This document shows positions 16,433 through 26,084 of a stretch of 64,000 bases of DNA, in pieces (within the stretch, counting starts at the first letter, position 1; every line of letters begins with the position of its first letter). Position numbers and translations under genes: made by a program. The DNA comes from Anaerolineae bacterium (GTDB lineage: Bacteria > Chloroflexota > Anaerolineae > Aggregatilineales > Phototrophicaceae): NCBI GenBank assembly GCA_022841825.1, contig JALHQT010000002.1, positions 333,276 to 397,275 of the forward strand, read 5' to 3'. The notes beneath the pieces are model-generated. The model saw only the letters and a list, made by a program, of their open reading frames with translations, searched no databases and had not been told where the DNA came from.

Positions 16433-18418
16433 ATGGCATACGGGCGGCTCGATATCTTCTTCCCGGATGGGTCGTATAAGTCCTTTCCACTCAGCGCACC
16501 CCACATCTCCCTGGGGCGAGCGACCGAGAATACCATCCCGATCTCGAACCCAACTATCGCGCCGACCCACATCCGTTTCGTCCACAGCGATGGTCAGACA
16601 AGCGTCGTCGATGATGCTTCGCTCGGCGGCACATTCGTCGATGGCGAGCGCATCAAGAACGCGCATCCGCACCTGCTGTCCGGCGGCGAGGAGATTCTGA
16701 TCGGCGACCTGCGGCTGATCTATCACTTCGTCGACGATTCGCCGACGCGACCCATCACCGTGCCTGAAGAGGTGACGCAGCGGATCGAAGTCATCGCGCC
16801 AGACTTCATCGTCGATGTCGTCGGTCCCGACCAGGCAGTCTCGCCGGGTGCGCATATCGCTGCCCAACTCAGCATCCGCAACACAGGGTCAGCGCGCGAA
16901 CGCTATACCATCGAGGTGAGCGGCATCCCGCGCGAATGGGTGCGCTTCGACCCCATGCAGGTGGAACTCGCGCCCGGCGAAAGCGATGATGTCATCATCA
17001 ATTTCAAACCTACGCGCCGCCCGGAGAGCCAGCCAGGACGCTACCGCGTCGTCATTATCACCCGCGCGCGCAGCACGCCGGACACCGCGCTCTCCTGCGA
17101 AGTCGCGCTGGAAGTCCTGCCTTTCAGCGGCTTTGGCATGATGCTGGAAGAAACCCGCCTGGGCATCGGCGAACCCTTCAAGCTCTATCTGCACAACCAG
17201 GGCAGCGCGCCGCTGACGCTCGCCCTGAACGCGCGCGCACGCAGCGGCAAACTGCGCTTCAGCCTGCCCACGCAGCCCATTGTCCTGGCAGCGGGGCAGC
17301 GCATGACCGTCCAGGGGATGGCACAGGCGCGCCAGATGATGCTGTTTGGAAAGACGCGCCAGGTGCCGTTCGATGTGCTGGTGCAGTCGCGCGATGCCTC
17401 CGGCTTCCTGGCGACCCTGCGCGCCTACGCCACCATCAAACCCTCACTGCCCGTCTGGGTCATCCCGGCGGCGTTGAGCGCGCTGGCGCTGATCGCGCTG
17501 GTGCTGACGCTGCTGCTGGGGCGCGCCTTCAGCACGCCCCCACCTGCGCCGCAAATCGTGAGCTTCGCCACGAGCGGCAGCCGCGTCACCCAGGGGCAGT
17601 CGGTCACGCTGACCTGGGAAGCCGCAGACGCCGAAACTCTCGCGCTGCTGGTCAATGGCAGCGTGATTTCGGAAGGGATTGACCCCGATGCTGGATCACT
17701 GGAGGTCGATACGAGCGCATTCGCGGGCGCTGTCCTGCTGACGCTGCGCGCCAGCGGAGTCGGCGGCGTGGATGAGGCGAGCCAGGCACTGGAAATCATT
17801 GCGCCGCTGTCGATTACCTATTTCACCGTCGAACCCCAGCAGCTTATCCGGTACGTCGTGCAGACGCTCACGCTCAACTGGAGCGTCAGCGGCGCGGTCA
17901 GCACGAGCCTGAGTGGGTTGGAGGGCTTCAGCCAGTCGCCGCTGGCGCAGAACTACGGGGCAAGCGGGACGATTCAGGTGGCGGGCATCCCGCTGCTGCC
18001 GCTCGAACTGATCCTGAGTGCGCAGGATAACGGCGGCGCACAGCTTCAGGAGACCTTCTTTATTGAGGTGATCGATCCGCGCTGCGCGCCCGCTGGGCGC
18101 TCGCTGCCGCTGTTTGGGCTGCCAGGCGGCGGGGGGCAGGTTGTGGCGACGCTCACGTCGGGGACAAGTGTGACCGTGGATGCGCAGGACGCCAGCGGGG
18201 GATGGCTGCGTGTGCTTCTCGATGGTGGGGGGCGCGTGTGGGGACAGCGGGATTTGTTCGTCTGCGATACGAGTTTTGACCCGTCGCAGCTTCGAAAAGA
18301 CATCACCCTGCCGACGCTGCCGAGCGCGACGCCGAGCATCGCCATCCCGCCAACGACAAATCCTCCGACCGCCCCGACGCTGATTGCGCCAACTGCTACA
18401 GGGCGGTTCGGAGGCTAA
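16433..18418 (+). CDS. FHA-domain transmembrane protein with SH3b-like end
   Basis: 661 residues. FHA domain at about 20-105: HISLGRATENTIPI, PTHIRF, DDASLGGTFVDG; the usual Asn of the SxNGT motif is Gly here, so phosphothreonine binding needs testing. Two or three Ig-like/NEW3-like beta domains follow (about 125-330), a membrane helix at about 339-365, more Ig-like domains, an SH3b-like module (about 562-610) and a Pro/Thr tail. FHA inside and SH3b outside suggests a link between Ser/Thr phosphorylation and the envelope; a kinase gene lies at 2130. The start at 16433 is chosen because the FHA fold begins there; the upstream signal is modest. Confidence 0.8.
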   Translation: MAYGRLDIFFPDGSYKSFPLSAPHISLGRATENTIPISNPTIAPTHIRFVHSDGQTSVVDDASLGGTFVDGERIKNAHPHLLSGGEEILIGDLRLIYHFVDDSPTRPITVPEEVTQRIEVIAPDFIVDVVGPDQAVSPGAHIAAQLSIRNTGSARERYTIEVSGIPREWVRFDPMQVELAPGESDDVIINFKPTRRPESQPGRYRVVIITRARSTPDTALSCEVALEVLPFSGFGMMLEETRLGIGEPFKLYLHNQGSAPLTLALNARARSGKLRFSLPTQPIVLAAGQRMTVQGMAQARQMMLFGKTRQVPFDVLVQSRDASGFLATLRAYATIKPSLPVWVIPAALSALALIALVLTLLLGRAFSTPPPAPQIVSFATSGSRVTQGQSVTLTWEAADAETLALLVNGSVISEGIDPDAGSLEVDTSAFAGAVLLTLRASGVGGVDEASQALEIIAPLSITYFTVEPQQLIRYVVQTLTLNWSVSGAVSTSLSGLEGFSQSPLAQNYGASGTIQVAGIPLLPLELILSAQDNGGAQLQETFFIEVIDPRCAPAGRSLPLFGLPGGGGQVVATLTSGTSVTVDAQDASGGWLRVLLDGGGRVWGQRDLFVCDTSFDPSQLRKDITLPTLPSATPSIAIPPTTNPPTAPTLIAPTATGRFGG

Positions 18419-18444
18419 CGCGGCGGTGTCTTACAACCGCCGCG
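18419..18444. terminator. Hairpin between convergent genes
   Basis: CGCGGCGGT (18419-18427) and ACCGCCGCG (18436-18444) make a perfect 9-bp stem with an 8-nt loop between the FHA gene stop and the convergent fasciclin gene. No T tract on either side, so the terminator role is inferred. Confidence 0.5.
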
Positions 18445-18452
18445 GCAAACGC

Positions 18453-19145
18453 TTATTGACCGAAATTGCGCGGCAGAACGCGGGTGTCGCTGGCGATCAC
18501 CCAGCCGGGCAGGTCAGCCAGCTTGTAGGCACCGTTTGCCAACTGAGTCACGATGAAGGTCTGCTCGCCGGGCAGGACGGCATTGCTATCGCCACCGACC
18601 GAGCTGAACTGTACGAGGGTCGGGTTGACGATCTGGATGAGTGCCGAGTCGGCGGCGACGGGGGTCGGCGGCAGCAGCACGGCGTCGATCACATGGATGA
18701 TGCCGTTCGACGCTTCTACATCGGTGATGATCACGTTGACGCTGCGGTCGAGGACGACACCGTCTTCGGTCACTTCGATCTTGACGGGCGAACCCTGGAC
18801 GGTGGTCGCCTGCTGGAGGGTGACGACGGAAGCCGCGGGGACTTCACCAGCGACGACATGATAGAGCAGGATCTGCGTCAGCGCGCCCGACGGGTCTGCC
18901 AGCAGTGCGTTCAAGGTCGCTTCCGGAATAGCCGCGAAAGCGGTGTCGGTCGGTGCGAAGACGGTGAAGGGACCCGCGCTTGCCAGCGTGTCCGCCAAGC
19001 CTGCCGCGACGACCGCAGCCTGGAGGGTGTCAAAACGGCTGTCGCCAACCACGATATCGGTGATGGTATTTCCCTGGGCGAACGAAGGGGCGACCGAGAC
19101 CAGCAGCAGCGCCAGCACAGTCAACAGCACGAACAACTTACGCAT
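18453..19145 (-). CDS. Secreted fasciclin (FAS1) domain protein
   Basis: 230 residues. Signal peptide MRKLFVLLTVLALLLVSVAPSFAQ, then one FAS1 domain (about 25-160) with the family marks FTVFAPTDTAF and LLYHVVAGE and ending NGIIHVIDAVLLPP. A further 70-residue tail of unknown fold follows. FAS1 domains act in adhesion and matrix contacts; the bacterial roles are mostly undefined. GAGGAG precedes the start. The 248-bp spacer to the divergent DUF427 gene at 19394 must hold both promoters; I see no strong consensus. Confidence 0.9.
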   Translation of the reverse strand: MRKLFVLLTVLALLLVSVAPSFAQGNTITDIVVGDSRFDTLQAAVVAAGLADTLASAGPFTVFAPTDTAFAAIPEATLNALLADPSGALTQILLYHVVAGEVPAASVVTLQQATTVQGSPVKIEVTEDGVVLDRSVNVIITDVEASNGIIHVIDAVLLPPTPVAADSALIQIVNPTLVQFSSVGGDSNAVLPGEQTFIVTQLANGAYKLADLPGWVIASDTRVLPRNFGQ

Positions 19146-19393
19146 ATGATACTCCTCAAACAGTTACAACACTCAACTCGCATTACAAACGACATTTCAT
19201 CGTCATGCAGGATTACGATAAGGCTTGAAGATGAGTGGTGAGCGATGATCTGATGATGTGCGCGTAAACGGCGTCTTAACGCGACCTGAGAATGCCTGCG
19301 ATGATAAATGTTTCGTAAGCCATGCGTAAGATGGGCGTGGCAGCCTGTGACAAGAGGACATCGCAGTGACATAGATTTGCAGGAGCCACCCGC

Positions 19394-19675
19394 ATGAAAG
19401 CCATCTGGAACAATGTCGTCATTGCCGAAAGCAATAAGACCATCGTCGTCGAAGGCAATCACTATTTTCCGCCCGACTCCGTCAACCCGGCTTATCTTCA
19501 GTCAACCAGCACCAACACAACCTGCCCCTGGAAGGGCGTCGCCAGCTATTACACGCTGGACGTGGACGGGCAGCAGAACAAGGACGCGGCATGGTATTAC
19601 CCCGCGCCGAAAGACGCCGCCAAACAGATCACGGGTTACATCGCCTTCTGGCGCGGGGTGAAGGTCGAGGCGTAA
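19394..19675 (+). CDS. DUF427 domain protein
   Basis: 93 residues, the full size of the DUF427 family: MKAIWNNVVIAES, EGNHYFPPDSV, CPWKGVASYYTL, WYYPAPKDAAKQITGYIAFW. These motifs cover the whole fold. The family is widespread, small and soluble, with no agreed function; the conserved Cys-Pro-Trp-Lys-Gly segment is its most striking mark. CAGGAG lies upstream of the start. It is transcribed divergently from the fasciclin gene and ends before a palindrome cluster. Confidence 0.9.
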   Translation: MKAIWNNVVIAESNKTIVVEGNHYFPPDSVNPAYLQSTSTNTTCPWKGVASYYTLDVDGQQNKDAAWYYPAPKDAAKQITGYIAFWRGVKVEA

Positions 19676-19708
19676 TCGATATTTTGACACATATCGCACC
19701 GCTTCGAT

Positions 19709-19826
19709 GCCAGATACTCAAGCATCTGGCAAGGTACGCCTCGTAAACGAGGCGATAAGTGTGTAACAATGCGAACTTCGCCTGCTTCAGCAGGCACTTA
19801 GGTTGCCGGATGCTTGAGCATCCGGC
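19709..19826. repeat. Palindrome cluster between DUF427 and gcvPB
   Basis: Four palindromes in 118 bp: GCCAGAT/ATCTGGC (19709-19730), CGCCTCGT-AA-ACGAGGCG (19737-19754), GCCTGCT-TC-AGCAGGC (19780-19795) and GCCGGATGC-TTGA-GCATCCGGC (19805-19826). Stems differ in sequence while the loops are short and built from TTCA, TTGA or TAAA. They could end both convergent transcripts. No gene is visible in this 190-bp spacer. Confidence 0.75.
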
Positions 19827-19865
19827 GATCATGAGGGTATCTCGTCCCGCTAGGAGTTGGGCAGT

Positions 19866-21344
19866 TTAATCCCCGCCCTCCGGCTCAGGGATCGGGCGGC
19901 AGCATAGGACAAGCTGCTTCGCCGCGCGCACCTCGTCCACCCGCCCGACGGGCATGGTATGCGGTGCGCTGTGCAGCAGGTCGGGCGTCTCTTTCGCCTC
20001 CTGGGCGATGCGCTTCATCGCATCGATGAACATGTCGAGCGTCGCCTTGTCCTCGGTCTCGGTTGGCTCGATCAGCAGCGCCTCGTGGACGATCAGTGGG
20101 AAGTAGTTGGTCGGCGGGTGGATGCCGTAATCCATCAGCCGCTTGCTGATGTCCAGCGCGTGAATGCCTTCCGCGCCCTCGACTGTCCCCGACATGACAA
20201 ACTCATGCCCGCAGATGCGGTCTACCGGCATCGGGTAAACGCCGCGCAGTTTGGCGCGCACGTAGTTCGCGTTCAGCACCGCGTGGCGTGAGACCTCACG
20301 TAGCCCTTCGCCGCCGTACACGCGCATATAGGTGTAGGCGCGCACATGCATCCCGAAGTTGCCCTGGAACGCCTTCATCCGCCCGATGCTCTTCTTCGGC
20401 ATGACCAGCCCATAGAGCGGCGCGTCGTTCTCCTCATTCGCCGCTTCCGTAATCGCCGCGATGGGTCCCGGCAGGAAGGGCATCAGCTTCTCGTTGGCAC
20501 CGACCGCACCGCAGCCGGGACCGCCGCCGCCATGCGGGGTCGAGAACGTCTTGTGCAGGTTGTAATGCATTACGTCGAAACCGAGTTCGCCCGGCTTGAC
20601 GATGCCGAGCAGCGCGTTCATATTCGCGCCGTCCATGTACATCAAGCCGCCCGCCTCGTGCACCATGCGGATGACATCGGCGATCTTGCTGTCGAAGACG
20701 CCCAGCGTGCTGGGAACCGTGATCATCATGCCCGCGACTGTGTCGTCAAGCGCGCTGCGCAGCGCGTTGAGATCGACCTCGCCATGTTTATCCGAAGGCA
20801 GCTCGACCGCCTGTAAGCCCGCCATCGTCACGGTCGCCGGGTTGGTGCCGTGTGCGCTGTCTGGCACCAGGATCTTGACGCGCTTCTTGTCATTGCGGCT
20901 TTGGTGGTAGGCGCGGATCATCAGGATGCCTGCCAGTTCGCCCTGTGCGCCCGCCGCCGGGGCGATGCTGACGCCCTGGAAGCCGCTGAGTTCTCCCAGC
21001 CACTCCTGAAGCTGAACCATCAGCGCTAGTGCGCCCTGGCTGCCCACCTCGTCGGTCAGCGGGTGCAGGTGGGCATAGCCCGCCAGGCGTGCCATGTCCT
21101 CGTTGATCTTGGGGTTGTACTTCATCGTACAGGAGCCGAGCGGGTAAAAGCCCGTGTCGATGGCGTGGTTGAGCTGGCTCAGATTGACGAAGTGGCGCAC
21201 GGCTTGCAGCTCGCTCACTTCGGGCAGGTCGAGGTCTTTGCGCAGCAGCTCCTTCGGAAGCTCAGTCTCCGGCACTTCCACGTCCGGCAGCGTCGTGCCC
21301 ATGCGTCCGGGCGAGCCAATGTCGTAAATCAGCGGTACTGTCAT
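19866..21344 (-). CDS. gcvPB: Glycine dehydrogenase (decarboxylating) subunit 2
   Basis: 492 residues, usual size for the separate beta subunit of P protein. The PLP-binding lysine lies in HYNLHKTFSTPHGGGG (about Lys264), followed by the glycine-rich loop. With GcvPA it decarboxylates glycine and passes aminomethyl to lipoyl-GcvH. It is the last gene of gcvH-gcvPA-gcvPB, 94 nt after gcvPA, with a spacer that can form two competing hairpins. A gcvT gene is not in the window. Confidence 0.95.
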   Translation of the reverse strand: MTVPLIYDIGSPGRMGTTLPDVEVPETELPKELLRKDLDLPEVSELQAVRHFVNLSQLNHAIDTGFYPLGSCTMKYNPKINEDMARLAGYAHLHPLTDEVGSQGALALMVQLQEWLGELSGFQGVSIAPAAGAQGELAGILMIRAYHQSRNDKKRVKILVPDSAHGTNPATVTMAGLQAVELPSDKHGEVDLNALRSALDDTVAGMMITVPSTLGVFDSKIADVIRMVHEAGGLMYMDGANMNALLGIVKPGELGFDVMHYNLHKTFSTPHGGGGPGCGAVGANEKLMPFLPGPIAAITEAANEENDAPLYGLVMPKKSIGRMKAFQGNFGMHVRAYTYMRVYGGEGLREVSRHAVLNANYVRAKLRGVYPMPVDRICGHEFVMSGTVEGAEGIHALDISKRLMDYGIHPPTNYFPLIVHEALLIEPTETEDKATLDMFIDAMKRIAQEAKETPDLLHSAPHTMPVGRVDEVRAAKQLVLCCRPIPEPEGGD

Positions 21345-21365
21345 TTGTGGACTCCGTCAAACCCA

Positions 21366-21427
21366 GTGATGAGGAATGAGTGATGTGTGATGAGTGAATG
21401 CGCTTCTCATTCCTCATCACACATCAC
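21366..21427. promoter_or_regulatory. Two mutually exclusive 15-bp hairpins between gcvPA and gcvPB
   Basis: Pair A: GTGATGAGGAATGAG (21366-21380) with CTCATTCCTCATCAC (21406-21420). Pair B: GTGATGTGTGATGAG (21380-21394) with CTCATCACACATCAC (21413-21427). Both are perfect and share bases, so only one can form at a time. There is no T tract. It may tune gcvPB relative to gcvPA, or simply be a repetitive ATGAG-type sequence. Confidence 0.6.
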
Positions 21428-21438
21428 GTACTAAGTTC

Positions 21439-22791
<1,353 letters not shown>

Positions 22792-22845
22792 GGGCAATTC
22801 CTGTAAATCCGTAAAGGTTGCATCGAAATAACCGTGTAGGCGTCC

Positions 22846-22873
22846 GTAGGGGCGCAATGCATTGCGCCCTTAC
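22846..22873. repeat. GTAGGGGCGCAA hairpin repeat, copy 2
   Basis: GTAGGGGCGCAAT and ATTGCGCCCTTAC face each other around GC, giving a near-perfect hairpin of 28 bp in the spacer between gcvH and gcvPA. In this place it could reduce or stabilise the downstream part of the operon transcript. Confidence 0.8.
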
Positions 22874-22889
22874 AACGCATGAATCGTCT

Positions 22890-23279
22890 TTACCGGCTTG
22901 CGCAGTACGCCGCGTATGCCGCCGCGTCCATCAGGTCGTTTGCTTCTGCCGCATCGCCGACCTGGATCTTGATGATCCAACCGTCGCCATAAGGCGAGCT
23001 GTTGATCAGCTCCGGTTGATCCTTGAGCTTGTCATTGACGGCGATGACCTTGCCGCCGACGGGCATCAGCAGGTCGGACGCCGCCTTGACCGACTCGACT
23101 GTGCCAAACGACTTGCCCTTGGCGAACTCCGCACCGACATCCGGCAGTTCGATGAAGACGATGTCGTTGAGCTGCTCCTGCGCGTAATCGCTGATGCCGA
23201 TGGTGGCGGTTTCGCCCTCTAACTTCAGGTATTCATCCGAGCGCATGTATTTCAATTCTGCCGGCGTATTCCAACTCAT
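22890..23279 (-). CDS. gcvH: Glycine cleavage system H protein
   Basis: 129 residues, standard size. The lipoylation site is Lys65 in GTVESVKAASDL, and the family marks GISDYAQEQLNDIVFIELP and SPYGDGWIIKI are present. It carries the aminomethyl group from P protein to T protein. It is the first gene of the operon and lies about 100 nt downstream of a terminator governed by a glycine riboswitch. Confidence 0.95.
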   Translation of the reverse strand: MSWNTPAELKYMRSDEYLKLEGETATIGISDYAQEQLNDIVFIELPDVGAEFAKGKSFGTVESVKAASDLLMPVGGKVIAVNDKLKDQPELINSSPYGDGWIIKIQVGDAAEANDLMDAAAYAAYCASR

Positions 23280-23375
23280 GTTGACTGCTCCTCAAGAATA
23301 GTGCTGGGTACTGGGTGCTGTGTACCGGGGGTATCCCTCAGTCACGACACCTTCTACTCTACTGCATTTGGAAAC

Positions 23376-23410
23376 AAAAAGAGCGCACACGGTGACGCCC
23401 GTGTGCGCTC
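23376..23410 (-). terminator. Riboswitch-controlled intrinsic terminator
   Basis: On the minus strand GAGCGCACACGG (23410-23399) pairs with CCGTGTGCGCTC (23392-23381) with a 6-nt loop, followed by UUUUU (23380-23376). The 5' bases of the stem overlap the 3' end of the aptamer, so ligand binding should prevent the hairpin. Confidence 0.85.
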
Positions 23411-23552
23411 TGTCCTTGACGACGTTCAGAGCGTGCTGGCATTCGCATCCTTGAACCTGAGAGTTTCACCAACCCGTCTGCGTGTAACGGATGGTTTGCC
23501 CCTTCGGCGGCTTCTTTCCTGAGGTCAGGAAACAAACACTCTCTGCGACAGC
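23405..23552 (-). ncRNA. Glycine riboswitch (single visible aptamer)
   Basis: On the minus strand the consensus elements occur in order: GCAGAGAG (23546-23539), GCCGCCGAAGGGGCAAACC (ending near 23493), GGTGAAACTCTCAGG and AAGGACAGAG (23417-23408). I find one aptamer and not the usual tandem pair. Its last stem strand (AGAG) is also the start of the terminator stem, which predicts an ON switch: glycine stabilises the aptamer and allows gcvH-gcvPA-gcvPB transcription. This fits known glycine switches upstream of gcv operons. Confidence 0.92.
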
Positions 23553-23620
23553 CTATATTGAGAATGAGTGTAACGAAGAAGCGATTGCTTGGCAAGTGAG
23601 AGTGCCGTGATGGACAGTAT

Positions 23621-24412
23621 TCACGGGTAGGTCTCACCGGCATAGGCGTACTGGTGATAACTCTGCACCAGGTTGTCGCGCACGACATTGTAGTAGCACG
23701 CGTCGCCCCCGCCGAACGGCAGCAGTTCCAGCGGCGCATCGAGGGTGCGCTCGCTCAGTGTCCAGCCTGCGGGCAGCGTCGCGTTCAGGTCGGGCGTCCC
23801 CGTCGCGGTGGCGTGCATGACGTACAGATTTCCCTGCCCATCCGACAGTTCATAGATCACGGGACCCTCAAAGGTGATGGCATGACACTTGGCGATGGTA
23901 TTCACGCTGACGTAGCCGGGGTTGACGACATCGGCACTGCAACCGCTGGCATCCGGGAAGCAGGATTGTCCGGCAATCTGCGTCAGGTTCAACCAGGTGT
24001 AGCCGACGATTTCCTCGATGCTGAAGCAGGCTTCACCCTGGCAATCGGGCGCGGCATCCGGCGAGCGAAAGAAACAGGAACCGTCAAACAGCAGATTGCG
24101 TGTGGAGTTCTTCAGGATTGGCAGGTTGAAGCGGTAGTTTGCCCACACCTCGTCGGGCATGGCGTTGCTGCCGCCGCCGACGTAAATGTAGTCGGTCTCC
24201 AGATTGAGGATCTCTTTGGCGACGCCCGTGCTTTCGTCGCTCCCGCCTGCGCAGAGCGCGCCCTCCGGCATCTGCGTCTGTGTCGTCGCGTAACTAATCG
24301 TCAGCGGTTTCGGGGCGATCAGCGACTGGAAGTAGTTCCAGAACAGCAGCCCACCCACGACCAGCACGACGACCAATACGCCGACGATGGTCAACAATGT
24401 TGAACGTTTCAT
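23621..24412 (-). CDS. Membrane-anchored Cys-rich extracellular protein, unknown
   Basis: 263 residues. One N-terminal helix (MKRSTLLTIVGVLVVVLVVGGLLFW) without an obvious cleavage site anchors a Cys-rich domain of about 235 residues with several Cys pairs (ALCAGG, GSCFFRS, DCQGEACF, SCFPDASGC, DACYYN), so it should be outside the cell and disulfide-bonded. The start at 24412 has GGGAAG upstream. It follows the gene at 24467-25315 by 54 nt on the same strand, so the two are probably co-transcribed. I do not recognise the domain. Confidence 0.75.
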   Translation of the reverse strand: MKRSTLLTIVGVLVVVLVVGGLLFWNYFQSLIAPKPLTISYATTQTQMPEGALCAGGSDESTGVAKEILNLETDYIYVGGGSNAMPDEVWANYRFNLPILKNSTRNLLFDGSCFFRSPDAAPDCQGEACFSIEEIVGYTWLNLTQIAGQSCFPDASGCSADVVNPGYVSVNTIAKCHAITFEGPVIYELSDGQGNLYVMHATATGTPDLNATLPAGWTLSERTLDAPLELLPFGGGDACYYNVVRDNLVQSYHQYAYAGETYP

Positions 24413-24466
24413 GTTGTGACTTCCCTGTCTCAATTTGGGATGCGATTTTGGCGATGTGAACGCGGG

Positions 24467-25315
24467 CTATCCGTCGATACGCACCGGGACAAGCGACTCC
24501 GGATTGAGCATGTCCTCGTTGGGATCGAACAGGTGACCTTCCGGGAAATAGGCAGTGACTGGCTCGCCGAGGAGATCCAGGCAGAGCAGATGATTGTTGT
24601 CGCCATCACCCAGGTCGGCTAAGGCAAACGGCGTCACCTCAATTTCGCTGCCGTCCGTCTGGCGCAGTGTCACGCGGTAGAGCAGCCGTTCCGGTTCGCC
24701 CGCCTCATCGCCCTCCATGTTGCTGATGCCACCTGCCCAGGTGACACGCACCACCTGAAGCGTTCCCTCTGAGGGGCAGCCATCGCCCTGCTGTCGCCCG
24801 GACTCCCGGTCGAGCGCCCACGCTTCAGGCGGCACGCTTTCCGCCAGGATCAGCGACGGACCCGCCGACAGCGGCGTAACCTCCACGCTCGCGCCGATGA
24901 AGTTTTCCGCGTCCTCGCCGCTGGTGAGGATGTCGCCGACGACTTCGACGCGCGCTGGTGGGTCATCTTCTGCCGAGCCGAACTCGCCGATCAACAGAAC
25001 GGTGCGCAGCTCGCCGTCGTCTATGGCGGGCGAAAGCGTCGCGCACAGCGGCGTACTGACGATTCCGCTCTCGGTATAGACGGCGAAATCGTCTGGTTGC
25101 AGGGTCTCCGGATCGATCACCTCGGAGAAGATGACGGGCATCCCGTCTCTGCGTGGCGCTTGTCGACAAATACCAAAGGCACCGAGTGGCAGTGCGTTAT
25201 CCAGACCAAAGAACGCCGAAAGGAGACTGATCTCCTGGGCAAAGCTGCTGCTGACGATCACGAGCAAGACGAGAATGCTCACGGGTGCAGTGATTCGAAA
25301 CCTTCGAGTGGACAT
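24467..25315 (-). CDS. Secreted protein of unknown function
   Basis: 282 residues. Signal peptide at about 1-27 (ITAPVSILVLLVIVSSSFAQ), then a soluble beta-rich domain with repeated phrases such as VIFSEVIDPETLQPDDFAVYTESG, and Cys residues. AAAGGAG sits just before ATG 25315, which decides this start over the frame reaching 25381. It is divergent from the TetR gene; the spacer has a TCACAT/ATGTGA inverted repeat, so the regulator may control it. I cannot name a family. Confidence 0.75.
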   Translation of the reverse strand: MSTRRFRITAPVSILVLLVIVSSSFAQEISLLSAFFGLDNALPLGAFGICRQAPRRDGMPVIFSEVIDPETLQPDDFAVYTESGIVSTPLCATLSPAIDDGELRTVLLIGEFGSAEDDPPARVEVVGDILTSGEDAENFIGASVEVTPLSAGPSLILAESVPPEAWALDRESGRQQGDGCPSEGTLQVVRVTWAGGISNMEGDEAGEPERLLYRVTLRQTDGSEIEVTPFALADLGDGDNNHLLCLDLLGEPVTAYFPEGHLFDPNEDMLNPESLVPVRIDG

Positions 25316-25358
25316 CGCCTCTCCTTTGTCCTCTGCAAGCGCCAGATGATGAGATGTA

Positions 25359-25378
25359 TCACATGGAAAGTTATGTGA
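25359..25378. promoter_or_regulatory. Candidate TetR operator between divergent genes
   Basis: TCACAT (25359-25364) and ATGTGA (25373-25378) are inverted around 8 bp, with one more matching base pair two positions out. They lie between the secreted-protein gene and the TetR gene. Short, so only suggestive. Confidence 0.4.
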
Positions 25379-25456
25379 CAACGTGTATCATAAAGTGGCG
25401 GCGTAGCGTGTCAACCGCCGAACCTTTCGACCTGCAACTTATGTTACAGATATATC

Positions 25457-26074
25457 ATGACGACCCATAACCCCGATGATCTGCGCGTGCGCAAGACGCG
25501 CCGAAGTTTGCAGCAAGCGCTCATCCGCCTAATCCTGCGCAAGGGCTACGACAGCATCTCCATCCAGGATATTGCGGACGAGGCGGAGACCGCCCGCATC
25601 ACCTTCTATCGCCATTACCATGACAAAGAAGCGCTGCTGACCGACTGCCTGAACGATCTGTATGAGGACCTGACGCGGCGCACCGAACGGCTGACGCCGC
25701 AGATGCTCGTGAACGACCAATCCCCGCTACACACGTTCTACGTCCATATCGTCGAACACGAAACGCTGTACCGCATCCTGTTCTCCAGTCGCGGTTCACA
25801 AACAGTCATGCAGCGCCTGCGTCATCACATGGCAGGGTTTGCGCTGTCCACGCTCGAAAGCCTGAACCGCACGCCGATTGGCGATATCCCGGTGCAAGTC
25901 CTGGCATATCATGCCGCCGGGGCGCAGATCGGGCTTGCAATGTGGTGGCTTGACGAGGGCAAGCCCTATCCGCCGGACTACATGGCGCGCATCGCGCTCT
26001 GGCTATCGCTGCACGGTGCGCTGGGCGCGGTCGGTGCCATTGAGCCGCGAATACCGCCGCCGATTCTGCCGTAG
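25457..26074 (+). CDS. TetR-family transcriptional regulator
   Basis: 205 residues. The N-terminal helix-turn-helix covers about residues 8-60 (RKTRRSLQQALIRLILRKGY, DIADEAETARITFYRHYHDK). The remainder is a helical ligand-binding/dimerisation domain with LAYHAAGAQIGLAMWWLDEG. The start ATG at 25457 has no Shine-Dalgarno; the message may be leaderless. It sits divergently from the secreted-protein genes and close to the sugar hydrolase on the opposite strand. The inducer is unknown. Confidence 0.88.
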   Translation: MTTHNPDDLRVRKTRRSLQQALIRLILRKGYDSISIQDIADEAETARITFYRHYHDKEALLTDCLNDLYEDLTRRTERLTPQMLVNDQSPLHTFYVHIVEHETLYRILFSSRGSQTVMQRLRHHMAGFALSTLESLNRTPIGDIPVQVLAYHAAGAQIGLAMWWLDEGKPYPPDYMARIALWLSLHGALGAVGAIEPRIPPPILP

Positions 26075-26084
26075 CGGTCCTGCC

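Larger units (their letters stand above)
23280..23620 (-). other. Leader region of the gcv operon
   Basis: This 341-bp gene-free spacer holds, in transcript order, a weak promoter region (about 23560-23600), the glycine aptamer, its terminator, and a 97-nt stretch up to gcvH containing GTGCTGGGTACTGGG-like simple sequence (23300-23330). I see no reading frame in it. Confidence 0.7.
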
